Shown here: positions 1-5,479 of the stretch, piece after piece
Layout of the letters: every line of letters starts with the position of its first letter
Numbering within the stretch: position 1 is the stretch's first letter
DNA from: Methanobacteriota archaeon
Lineage (GTDB): Archaea > Hydrothermarchaeota > Hydrothermarchaeia > Hydrothermarchaeales > JACQPM01
Length of the DNA: 7,354 bases
Direction of reading: 5' to 3'
NCBI GenBank assembly: GCA_016207475.1
Contig: JACQPM010000049.1
Span: 1 to 7,354 of the forward strand
Program-made: the position numbers and the translations under genes
Notes under the pieces: generated by a model
The model's input: only the letters and a program-made list of their open reading frames with translations
The model's database searches: none
What the model was told of the DNA's origin: nothing

Positions 1-974
1 CCCTGGGGGTGACCAGCGCCTTCCTCTACCCTATAGCCGTATCGGTCTCCTCCATCACCGCCTTCCTGGGCCCCCTCATGATCAAGAACTCCGACAGGCT
101 GACGGGCTCCCTGGCCCGGATGGTGCCCCGCCCCCTCGTCACCTACCTGGGCCTCTACGGTCGGCTGGTGGCCGAACTCAAGAGCTATGGGAAGAGGGCC
201 TTCCTGAACGAGGAGACCGAGCCCCTCCTCGTCAAGCTGGCCACGAACCTCCTGGTGGTACTGGCGGTCCTAGTCACAGGGAGGGTGGGGGTGGAGTTCG
301 CCGAGAGGGAAGAAGCCTTGGCTGGGCTTGTGAACGCCGTCTGGATCATAGTGGGAATCCTCCTACTCCCCTTTCTCTATACCTCCATAAAGCTGTGGAA
401 CGCATTCCTGGAGGTCCTCATAGGCCGGGTGGCGGCCCGCCACCCCGGGCGCCAGGCCGAGAGGGTCAAGATCGTCCTGAAGAACAGCCTTCTCCTCCTC
501 ACGGCCCTGCTCCTCGGGAGCCTGGTGCTGGCCATAGGCTCTCCCTTCCTACCCCCTCTCTCCATAGCTTCTGTCGTCTTCGCGTCCGTTGGGATGGCGG
601 CCCTCCTCCTCTGGGAGTCCATCCGGGAGGCCCACCGGGGGATAGAGGGGATGGTCATCAGGATCTTCGAGAAGGAGCTCCCAGAGGAGAGGATCGTGAG
701 GGCGGCCATGGCAGACGCCATAAGGAAGGAGTACCCCTGGGGGGTGGAGTTCGAGGCCATGCCCATAAGGGAGGCGTCGCCTGCGGCTGGGAAGAGCCTG
801 AAGGACCTGGACGTCCGCGGGAGGACGGGGGCCATGGTCGTCTATCTGCGGAGGAGCGTGGAACACCTGGTCAACCCGCCGCTCTCCACCATCCTCCATC
901 CTGGGGATGTGGCCATCCTCATAGGGGACGAGGAGCAGCTGAACAGAGCTAAAAGGCTCTTACTGATCCCTTGA
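1..974 (+). CDS. CPA2-type monovalent cation/proton antiporter, C-terminal part with TrkA-C domain (5' partial)
   Basis: The reading frame is open from the first complete codon at base 3, so the gene begins upstream; the GTG at 9 is probably internal. Numbering from that GTG: a last transporter-domain helix (about 4-23) runs into the basic stretch IKNSDRL, a pattern typical of the end of the Na+/H+ exchanger domain of CPA2/KefB-like antiporters. Four further hydrophobic segments follow (about 74-92, 107-126, 157-179, 183-203), then a soluble region. Residues about 246-319 look like a TrkA-C (RCK-C) ligand-binding domain: AGKSLKDLDVRGRTGA, later LHPGDVAILIGDEEQL. The expected role is exchange of K+ or Na+ for protons across the cytoplasmic membrane, gated by a ligand bound to the cytosolic TrkA-C domain. 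Ion specificity cannot be read from this fragment because the catalytic core lies outside the window. Its last 15 bases overlap the 3' end of convergent thiC. Family call is fairly sure; a K+-channel-like protein is less likely. Confidence 0.75.
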   Translation, partial: LGVTSAFLYPIAVSVSSITAFLGPLMIKNSDRLTGSLARMVPRPLVTYLGLYGRLVAELKSYGKRAFLNEETEPLLVKLATNLLVVLAVLVTGRVGVEFAEREEALAGLVNAVWIIVGILLLPFLYTSIKLWNAFLEVLIGRVAARHPGRQAERVKIVLKNSLLLLTALLLGSLVLAIGSPFLPPLSIASVVFASVGMAALLLWESIREAHRGIEGMVIRIFEKELPEERIVRAAMADAIRKEYPWGVEFEAMPIREASPAAGKSLKDLDVRGRTGAMVVYLRRSVEHLVNPPLSTILHPGDVAILIGDEEQLNRAKRLLLIP

Positions 975-2246
975 GGCCTTCTCCGCAGCCTGGAGATAGC
1001 CCTTCACCATCTTCATGGCGCAGAGCTCACCGCACATGGTGCATACGTCGGGGTCCTGGGGCCGCCTCTTCTCCCGGTACTCCCTGGCCTTCTTCTCGTC
1101 GAGGCAGAGCTCGAACTGGCGCTCCCAGTCCAGGTCCACGCGGGCCTTGGCCATGGCGTGGTCCCTCTCGATACCGATGCCCCTCGATATATCTGCGGCG
1201 TGGGCCGCGATCCGCGAGGCGATGACCCCCTGCCGGACGTCCTCCAGGTCTGGCAGGGCCAGGTGCTCCGCGGGTGTTACGTAGCAGAGGAAGTCGGCCC
1301 CGGCCATGGCTGCCAGGGCGCCTCCAATGGCGCCAGTTATGTGGTCGTAGCCAGGGGCTATGTCCGTGACAAGGGGGCCCAGGACGTAGAAGGGCGCGCC
1401 CCTGCAGAGGCGCTTCTCCAGGAGGACGTTCGCCTCCACTTCGTTCAGGGGGACGTGGCCAGGCCCCTCCACCATGCACTGTACGCCTGCCCGGCGGGCC
1501 TCCTCCACCAGCTCCCCCAGGATGATGAGCTCCTGGAGCTGGCCCCTGTCGGTGGCATCCTTTATGCTCCCTGGGCGGAGGGCGTCGCCCAGGCTGAGGG
1601 TCACATCGTACTCCCTGGCCATGTCCAGGAGGTGGCCGAAGTCCTTGTAGAGGGGGTTCTCGGCCCCGTGGTGGAGCATCCAGGAGGCCAGGATGGAGCC
1701 CCCCCTGGAGACTATGCCGGTCAACCGCCCCTGCTTCAGGAGTCTGTCGAGGCTCTCCCGCGTGAGGCCGGCGTGGACCGTCATGAAGTCCACGCCGTCC
1801 CTGGCGTGGGCCTCTATGGTCCTGAAGAGGTCGTCCTCCGAGAGGTCCATCGGTCTCTTGGCTGCCATCGTCGCCTGGTAGATGGGGACGGTGCCCAGGG
1901 GGACGGGCAGCTTCAGGAGCTCCCTCCTCACCTCGTCTATGGCCTTGCCGGTGCTCAGATCCATGAGGGTGTCGGCCCCGTACTCAATGGCCGCCCGGGC
2001 CTTGAGGAGCTCCCCCTCCAGGTCCTCTATATCACCGGATGTACCTATGTTGGCGTTGACCTTGACCCTGAGCCCCTCGCCGATCCCCAGGGGCTTCGCC
2101 CCTCTCCTCCTCACGTTCCCAGGGATGACGATCCTGCCCTGGGCGACCCCCCTCAGGACGGCCTCGGCAGCAACGCCTTCAGCCTCGGCCACCGCCTTCA
2201 TCTCCGGGGTCAGCTCTCCCCGCGCAGCCGCCTCCATCTGGGTCAT
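960..2246 (-). CDS. thiC: Phosphomethylpyrimidine synthase ThiC
   Basis: Radical-SAM enzyme that rearranges 5-aminoimidazole ribotide into HMP phosphate, the pyrimidine half of thiamine; cytosolic. The 428-residue product matches the short form found in archaea and some anaerobic bacteria, without the N-terminal extension of the E. coli enzyme. Family blocks appear in order: VKVNANIGTSGD (62-72), EYGADTLMDLSTG (88-100), VPLGTVPIYQ (115-124), DFMTVHAG (153-160), SRGGSILASWM (180-190), SLGDALRPG (218-226), EGPGHVPLNE (260-269), TDIAPGYDHITGAIG (294-308), TPAEHLALPD (324-333). H264 and H328 are 64 residues apart, as are the two metal-ligand His of the Caulobacter enzyme. The C-terminal 4Fe-4S site is C402, C405, C409, spaced CX2CX3C, one residue shorter than the CX2CX4C of the long bacterial and plant enzymes. 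ATG at 2246 follows AAGGTG after a 4-base gap on the minus strand. No TPP riboswitch fits in the 96-base divergent gap. Confidence 0.97.
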   Translation of the reverse strand: MTQMEAAARGELTPEMKAVAEAEGVAAEAVLRGVAQGRIVIPGNVRRRGAKPLGIGEGLRVKVNANIGTSGDIEDLEGELLKARAAIEYGADTLMDLSTGKAIDEVRRELLKLPVPLGTVPIYQATMAAKRPMDLSEDDLFRTIEAHARDGVDFMTVHAGLTRESLDRLLKQGRLTGIVSRGGSILASWMLHHGAENPLYKDFGHLLDMAREYDVTLSLGDALRPGSIKDATDRGQLQELIILGELVEEARRAGVQCMVEGPGHVPLNEVEANVLLEKRLCRGAPFYVLGPLVTDIAPGYDHITGAIGGALAAMAGADFLCYVTPAEHLALPDLEDVRQGVIASRIAAHAADISRGIGIERDHAMAKARVDLDWERQFELCLDEKKAREYREKRRPQDPDVCTMCGELCAMKMVKGYLQAAEKASRDQ

Positions 2247-2280
2247 GAAGCACCTTCCTCAAGTAGATTAACGTCGCAAA

Positions 2281-2290
2281 CCCTTTAAGC
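2281..2290 (-). promoter_or_regulatory. Candidate TATA box for thiC
   Basis: On the minus strand this reads GCTTAAAGGG. Its centre is about 26 bases upstream of base 2261, which would give a leader of about 15 bases containing GAGGAAGGTG ahead of the thiC ATG at 2246. The AT-rich block at 2300-2311 is an alternative box that would give a leader of about 33 bases. Read by eye only. Confidence 0.4.
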
Positions 2291-2297
2291 TTATGGG
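2282..2297. promoter_or_regulatory. Imperfect palindrome in the thiC/DUF62 divergent promoter region (candidate operator)
   Basis: The core TAAGCTTA (2286-2293) is a perfect 8-base palindrome, and CC/GG at the outer edges extend the symmetry to 12 of 16 positions. It overlaps the candidate thiC TATA box and sits just upstream of the DUF62 promoter, so a protein bound here could block thiC transcription. The operator role is inference; a short AT-rich palindrome can arise by chance. Confidence 0.22.
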
Positions 2298-2310
2298 AAA
2301 ATATTTAAAA
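2295..2310 (+). promoter_or_regulatory. BRE/TATA-like promoter for the DUF62 SAM hydrolase gene
   Basis: GGGAAA (2295-2300) is a purine-rich BRE-like stretch directly before ATATTTAAAA (2301-2310). The box centre predicts a transcription start near 2331 and a leader of about 12 bases, just enough to include the GGAGG at 2334-2338. This is the most AT-rich spot in the gap. Its TTTAAA core is palindromic, so it could also fire towards thiC. Confidence 0.55.
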
Positions 2311-2342
2311 TCCCCCTCCGAGGTCGATGGGATGGAGGTGCC

Positions 2343-3104
2343 ATGAGGCTCATAACCCTGACCACGGACTTCGGCTGGACCGAGTACGTGGGCGCCATGA
2401 AGGGCGTGATCCACTCCATCCATCCTGGGGCCACTATCGTGGACATAACCCACGGGGTGAGGAGGTTCGACGTCCGCCACGGCGCCTATGTCATCGGGAC
2501 CACTTATCAGTACTTCCCAAAGGGGACTATCCACTGCGCCGTAGTGGACCCCGGCGTGGGGACGGAGCGGCGCGGCATAATCTTCTCTGCAGGGGGCCAT
2601 ACATTCGTGGGCCCCGACAACGGCCTCTTCTCGATGGTGGGCGGCGTCAAGGCGATCTATGCGATAACGGCCAAGCCGAAGGCCAGGACCTTCTGGGGGA
2701 GGGACGTCTTCGCCCCCGCATCTGCCCGCCTCGCCATGGGTACGGAGCCCAGGGAGCTGGGGCGGAGGATCGATGGATACGAGAGGCTGGAGTTCAGAGC
2801 TGGGGTGAGTGGGAGGCGGGCTCTGGGCGAGGTAATCTGCGTGGATCACTTCGGCGACGTCATCACGAGCCTCCGGGGTGAGCACCTGGCGGCCCTCGGC
2901 GCCGAGCACGGCGCCAGGCTTGAGGTCAAGATAAAAGGGAAGAAGCGCGACCTCCGCCTCCTGGAGAGCTACGGCCATGCCAGGAAAGGGGAGCTCCTCT
3001 GCCTCGTCGGGTCCGCCGGCTATCTGGAGCTGGCCGTCAACCAGGGTGATGCCGCCGCCAGGCTTGGGGTCGTTGGAGGCGAAAGAATAGAGGTGAGGCT
3101 TTAA
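2343..3104 (+). CDS. SAM hydroxide adenosyltransferase (DUF62 family) with a catalytic His-to-Trp change
   Basis: Family members hydrolyse S-adenosylmethionine to adenosine and methionine and are related to bacterial fluorinase and chlorinase. The 253-residue protein has the two-domain layout: LTTDFG (6-11), VVDPGVGTERRGI (67-79) and GPDNGLFS (90-97) in the N-terminal domain, then DHFGDVITS (168-176) and GYLELAVNQGDAA (226-238) in the C-terminal domain. The Pyrococcus horikoshii enzyme uses an Asp-Arg-His triad to activate water. Asp69 and Arg76 are in place here, but the expected TFHGRD segment reads TFWGRD, putting Trp118 (codon 2694-2696) in the His position. The enzyme may therefore be altered, slow, or use another nucleophile. 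Fluorinase, as I recall it, has Tyr there but also lacks the Asp, so this is not a fluorinase. GGAGG at 2334-2338 supports the ATG at 2343. It lies 25 bases ahead of nadM on the same strand. Confidence 0.93.
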   Translation: MRLITLTTDFGWTEYVGAMKGVIHSIHPGATIVDITHGVRRFDVRHGAYVIGTTYQYFPKGTIHCAVVDPGVGTERRGIIFSAGGHTFVGPDNGLFSMVGGVKAIYAITAKPKARTFWGRDVFAPASARLAMGTEPRELGRRIDGYERLEFRAGVSGRRALGEVICVDHFGDVITSLRGEHLAALGAEHGARLEVKIKGKKRDLRLLESYGHARKGELLCLVGSAGYLELAVNQGDAAARLGVVGGERIEVRL

Positions 3105-3107
3105 ATA
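3100..3107 (+). promoter_or_regulatory. TATA-like box for nadM overlapping the DUF62 stop codon
   Basis: TTTAAATA runs across the TAA stop (3102-3104) of the upstream gene. Its centre lies about 26 bases before the nadM ATG at 3130, the spacing of a leaderless archaeal transcript. GGAGG at 3122-3126, only 3 bases before the ATG, could instead serve translation from a read-through transcript. The purine-rich BRE upstream is weak. Confidence 0.45.
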
Positions 3108-3129
3108 TCCGGGGCCCCCATGGAGGAGC

Positions 3130-3645
3130 ATGCGGGGCCTCCTCATCGGTCGGTTCCAGCCCTTCCACAACGGCCACCTCTACGTGGTCAAGGAGATCCT
3201 CAAGGAGGTGGACGAGCTCGTCATTGCCATAGGCAGCTCCCAGCGCTCCCACACCGTGGAGAATCCCTTCACCGGCGGGGAGCGCCTCATGATGATAGCC
3301 AAAAGCCTGGCAGAGAACGGCGTCGTAAAACGGCGCTACATAATCCCGATCCCGGACATGGACAACAACTCCATCTGGGTCTCCCACGTGCGATCCCTCA
3401 CCCCGCCCTTCGAGAAAGTATATTCGGGCAATACCCTGGTCAAGCGCCTCTTCCTGGAGGTCGGGGTCAAGGTCACCACGCCGCCCCTCTACAACCGGGA
3501 GGAATATTCCGGGACCGAGATAAGGGCCCGGATCCTGAAGGGGGGGCCCTGGGAGGGCCTGGTCCCCAAGGCCGTCGTCGAGGTCATCAGGGAGGTGGAC
3601 GGGGTCCGGAGGATGAGGGACCTGAGCAAGGGGGATAAGATTTAG
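3130..3645 (+). CDS. nadM: Nicotinamide-nucleotide adenylyltransferase, archaeal NadM type
   Basis: Joins NMN and ATP into NAD+ and pyrophosphate, the last shared step of NAD synthesis and salvage; cytosolic nucleotidyltransferase fold. The 171-residue length is typical of the archaeal family. GRFQPFHNGH (7-16) holds the paired His (H13, H16) that bind ATP phosphates. SSQRSHTVENPFTGGER (36-52) matches the family's conserved segment following the first motif, and YSGTEIRARI (126-135) is the C-terminal ATP-binding signature (usually ISGTxIR). Nothing essential looks missing. The ATG at 3130 is preceded by GGAGG at very short spacing and by a TATA-like box, so the gene may be transcribed alone or with the DUF62 gene. 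Both neighbours deal with adenosine-containing cofactors, but a functional link is only inference. The low-GC NYN gene begins 34 bases after its stop. Confidence 0.96.
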   Translation: MRGLLIGRFQPFHNGHLYVVKEILKEVDELVIAIGSSQRSHTVENPFTGGERLMMIAKSLAENGVVKRRYIIPIPDMDNNSIWVSHVRSLTPPFEKVYSGNTLVKRLFLEVGVKVTTPPLYNREEYSGTEIRARILKGGPWEGLVPKAVVEVIREVDGVRRMRDLSKGDKI

Positions 3646-3650
3646 GGCTC

Positions 3651-3660
3651 TGTTAAAAAC
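3651..3660 (+). promoter_or_regulatory. TATA-like box for the NYN-domain gene
   Basis: TTAAAA at 3653-3658, within TGTTAAAAAC, is centred about 25 bases before the ATG at 3680. This predicts a leaderless or nearly leaderless message, which agrees with the absence of a GGAGG-type ribosome binding site before that ATG. Confidence 0.45.
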
Positions 3661-3679
3661 GGGCCAATGGAATGAAAGA

Positions 3680-4252
3680 ATGGTTTCTCGTTCACTGATG
3701 ATATTCATCGACGGTGGATATTTGAGAGAATCTTTCAAAAAACTATTCGGACATGATAGAATACAATATGGCTTCCTTTCTCGCAGGCTTTTCGAGAAAG
3801 TCTCTGGAAGTATTACTGGTGGAGCAACTGGCACAGCGGGGTTACAACTTGAACTCCGTCGGGTCTATTATTACGATGCAATAGTTACCCCGAAGGAGGA
3901 GGAATTCGATCAACAGAACAAATATTTCGCAGCTATCGAAGAAAACCCAGACTATGAAGTTAAGTTGGGGAGATTAATTCGCTTAGGGGATGGAGGTTTT
4001 CGCCAAAAGGGAGTTGATATTCTCCTTGCCATAGATATGATTAATAAGGCGCATTTGAACCACTACGATATTGCATTGCTTCTAGCTGGGGATGATGATT
4101 ATCTAGATTTAGTGAAAACTGTCAAAGATATAAGTGGTAAAAGAGTCTTCGGTGCTTATGATACCTCTAGCGCTTCTAAGAGATTGATTAAAAGTTTTGA
4201 CCGACGAATCGAACTTACTGAACTTCCAAAGGACATTCTAGAACAACCATAA
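3680..4252 (+). CDS. NYN-domain protein (LabA/DUF88-like, PIN-fold putative ribonuclease) in a low-GC island
   Basis: A stand-alone NYN domain of 190 residues. These PIN-like folds carry clustered acidic residues that bind metal and are thought to cut RNA. The visible pattern is FIDGGYL (9-15, Asp11; many relatives have Asn at the second Gly), RVYYYDA (61-67), QKGVDILLAIDM (109-120, Asp113 and Asp119), and LLAGDDDYLDLV (134-145, Asp138 and Asp140) followed by GKRV (153-156). All expected acidic positions are kept, so it should be active. No fused domain, signal peptide or membrane segment is seen. ATG 3680 is favoured by the upstream TATA-like box; Met7 (3698) is an alternative. Bases 3721-4200 are about 40% G+C by hand count, against 65-75% in flanking genes, with TTA, ATT and AGA codons common, which suggests horizontal acquisition. 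Substrate and role (RNA turnover, defence, other) are unknown. Confidence 0.85.
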   Translation: MVSRSLMIFIDGGYLRESFKKLFGHDRIQYGFLSRRLFEKVSGSITGGATGTAGLQLELRRVYYYDAIVTPKEEEFDQQNKYFAAIEENPDYEVKLGRLIRLGDGGFRQKGVDILLAIDMINKAHLNHYDIALLLAGDDDYLDLVKTVKDISGKRVFGAYDTSSASKRLIKSFDRRIELTELPKDILEQP

Positions 4253-4293
4253 TGCACTATTAAAAGTACTAAACGCTAGAGGAATAAAGCCGT

Positions 4294-4734
4294 TTACTCC
4301 AGCCACCTAAACACATCCTCCCGCTTCACCTTCCCCCTCTCGATCCGTACCCCCTCCCGCTCCAGGAGCCTCACCTTCATGGCCTGGCCGTAGAAGTAGC
4401 CGCCTATGGTCCTGTCGCTCCTTATCACCCGGTGGCATGGCACTATGATCGGGAAGGGGTTCTCGGCCATCACCTGGCCCACGGCCCTGGCCCCGCCCTC
4501 CGCGCCTGCGGCGCTGGCCAGCTCCCCGTAGGTGGCCACCTTGCCGGGCGGTATCTCCCTGGCCTTCTCTGAAACGCGCTTCTGGAAGGGGGTGAAGGGC
4601 CCATAGTCCAGCTCCAGGTCGAGAGGGAGCGGCTTCGTCCCTCGGGGCGCGCCCCCCAAAATCTCCATCTTTTTTACGCCATTGGCCCCCCTCTCCACGG
4701 CGACGAGGAACCCGCCGTAGCTGTAGGTCTCCAT
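4294..4734 (-). CDS. ogt: Methylated-DNA--protein-cysteine methyltransferase (O6-alkylguanine repair)
   Basis: Suicide DNA-repair protein that moves an alkyl group from O6-alkylguanine to its own cysteine. With the start at 4734 the protein has 146 residues. GKVATYGELA (64-73) begins the DNA-binding domain and carries the conserved Tyr69; GARAVGQVM (81-89) supplies the Arg83 finger. Asn92 in ENPFPIIVPCHRV (91-103) is the hinge residue and Cys100 in PCHRV is the acceptor; GGYFYG (111-116) shapes the active site. The frame is open back to an ATG at 4776, but that extension would contain the promoter box at 4756-4763, which lies about 26 bases upstream of 4734. ATG 4734 with a leaderless message is therefore preferred. 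The N-terminal domain is short, as in other archaeal Ogt proteins. It is divergent from ccmA and convergent with the NYN gene, 41 bases apart. Confidence 0.95.
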   Translation of the reverse strand: METYSYGGFLVAVERGANGVKKMEILGGAPRGTKPLPLDLELDYGPFTPFQKRVSEKAREIPPGKVATYGELASAAGAEGGARAVGQVMAENPFPIIVPCHRVIRSDRTIGGYFYGQAMKVRLLEREGVRIERGKVKREDVFRWLE

Positions 4735-4755
4735 GCCAGTGGATATGCAAAGGGC

Positions 4756-4763
4756 ATTTATAG
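4756..4763. promoter_or_regulatory. Shared bidirectional TATA-like box between ogt and ccmA
   Basis: ATTTATAG on the plus strand is CTATAAAT on the minus strand, so it fits the TATA consensus both ways. The box centre (about 4760) is 26 bases from the ogt ATG at 4734 and 28 bases from the ccmA GTG at 4788, placing both predicted transcription starts at or next to the start codons. No other comparable AT-rich stretch exists in the gap. Confidence 0.55.
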
Positions 4764-4787
4764 AGTTTGCCGCCATATAGCAGGGGC

Positions 4788-5477
4788 GTGGGCGCGATCA
4801 TAGAGGTGGAGAAGCTCGTCAGGAGATTCGCAGGAACCAAGGCGCTCGACGGCATAGACCTGAAGGTCGAGGAGGGGGAGGCCTTCGCCCTCCTGGGCCC
4901 CAACGGGGCCGGGAAGACGACCCTGGTGAGGGTCCTCTCCACCCTCCTGAGGCCCACTTCCGGTAAGGTGAGGGTCTGCGGCTTTGCCCTTCCAGAGGAG
5001 CGGGAGGAGGTGAAGAAGAGGATCGGCCTGGTTTCCCACAACCCCTTCCTCTACAACGAGCTCACCGCCGCCGAGAACCTGGCCTTCTTTGCCGAGCTCT
5101 ACGGCGTGGATATAGACGTGGAGGCCCTCCTGGCGAGGGTGTGCCTCAACCACCGGTCCGAGGACCTGGTGGGGGCCTTCTCCCAGGGGATGAGGCAGAG
5201 GCTCTCCATCGCCAGGGCCCTCCTCCATGACCCGAAGATACTCATCCTGGACGAGCCCACGGCAGGCCTGGACCTCCAGAGCAGGTCTGACTTCTATGCC
5301 ATGGTGAAGGACCTCCATGCCCGGGGCGGTACCATAGTCCTGGCGACGCACAACCTGGAGGAGGCTTCATACCTCTGCACCAGGGCGGCGGTCCTGAACA
5401 AAGGAAAGGTGGAAACAATCCTGGACCTGCGGGGGGAGACGGCAGGGGCGGAAGAGGCCCTGGGGAGGCTCCGGTGA
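4788..5477 (+). CDS. ccmA: Cytochrome c maturation ABC transporter ATP-binding protein CcmA
   Basis: ATPase of the CcmAB complex, which with CcmC and CcmD drives release of heme-loaded CcmE during cytochrome c maturation (System I); cytoplasmic face of the membrane. The 229-residue product has Walker A GPNGAGKT (37-44), signature FSQGM (131-135, a variant of LSGGQ), Walker B ILILDEP (151-157) with Glu156, D-loop AGLD (159-162) and switch His188 (ATHNL). The Q-loop glutamine position reads LVSHNPFLY with His84. Sequence alone would only say ABC ATPase; the CcmA call rests on the ccmB-ccmE genes behind it. GTG 4788 is chosen because a TTG 21 bases upstream would sit too close to the TATA-like box, while GTG fits a leaderless start. 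First gene of the operon; its stop overlaps the ccmB ATG by one base. Confidence 0.92.
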   Translation: MGAIIEVEKLVRRFAGTKALDGIDLKVEEGEAFALLGPNGAGKTTLVRVLSTLLRPTSGKVRVCGFALPEEREEVKKRIGLVSHNPFLYNELTAAENLAFFAELYGVDIDVEALLARVCLNHRSEDLVGAFSQGMRQRLSIARALLHDPKILILDEPTAGLDLQSRSDFYAMVKDLHARGGTIVLATHNLEEASYLCTRAAVLNKGKVETILDLRGETAGAEEALGRLR

Positions 5478-5479
5478 TG
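5464..5479 (+). promoter_or_regulatory. Ribosome binding site and coupled start of ccmB
   Basis: GGAGG (5464-5468) lies inside the end of ccmA. The junction GTGATG offers a GTG start at 5474 and an ATG at 5477; the ATG gives an 8-base spacer and the same TGATG stop-start overlap as ccmD/ccmE, so it is preferred. The arrangement suggests translational coupling. Confidence 0.55.

Noticed and set aside
1158..2288. Long plus-strand open frame (376 codons) antisense to thiC
   Set aside because: It mirrors thiC, whose protein matches its family over the full length. High G+C removes stop codons from opposite frames, and the translation resembles no known family.
2247..2342. TPP riboswitch upstream of thiC
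   Set aside because: The gap is only 96 bases, the likely leader about 15-33 bases, and no conserved TPP-aptamer sequence is present.
3109..3118. GGGGCCCC palindrome between the nadM TATA-like box and its ATG
   Set aside because: Short GC palindrome expected by chance in such GC-rich DNA; no loop, arms or T-run to make it a terminator.
2268..3170. Minus-strand open frame (300 codons) opposite the DUF62 gene
   Set aside because: Shadow of a well-supported gene in GC-rich DNA; the translation is Pro/Gly/His-rich and has no recognisable domain.
3120..3638. Plus-strand frame starting at ATG 3120 and overlapping nadM almost fully
   Set aside because: Shifted-frame shadow; nadM has all family motifs and its own start at 3130.
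4253..4293. Terminator or insertion-site repeats at the edges of the NYN island
   Set aside because: The minus strand has a short TTTT run and both edges contain TTAAAA, but there is no hairpin, long T-run, target-site duplication or inverted repeat.
4767..4787. TTG start for ccmA, seven codons upstream of GTG
   Set aside because: It lies only about 7 bases from the centre of the TATA-like box, where transcription could not yet have begun.
4307..5041. Minus-strand open frame across ogt and the start of ccmA
   Set aside because: Out-of-frame translation of ogt with no family features; ogt itself carries the PCHRV active site.
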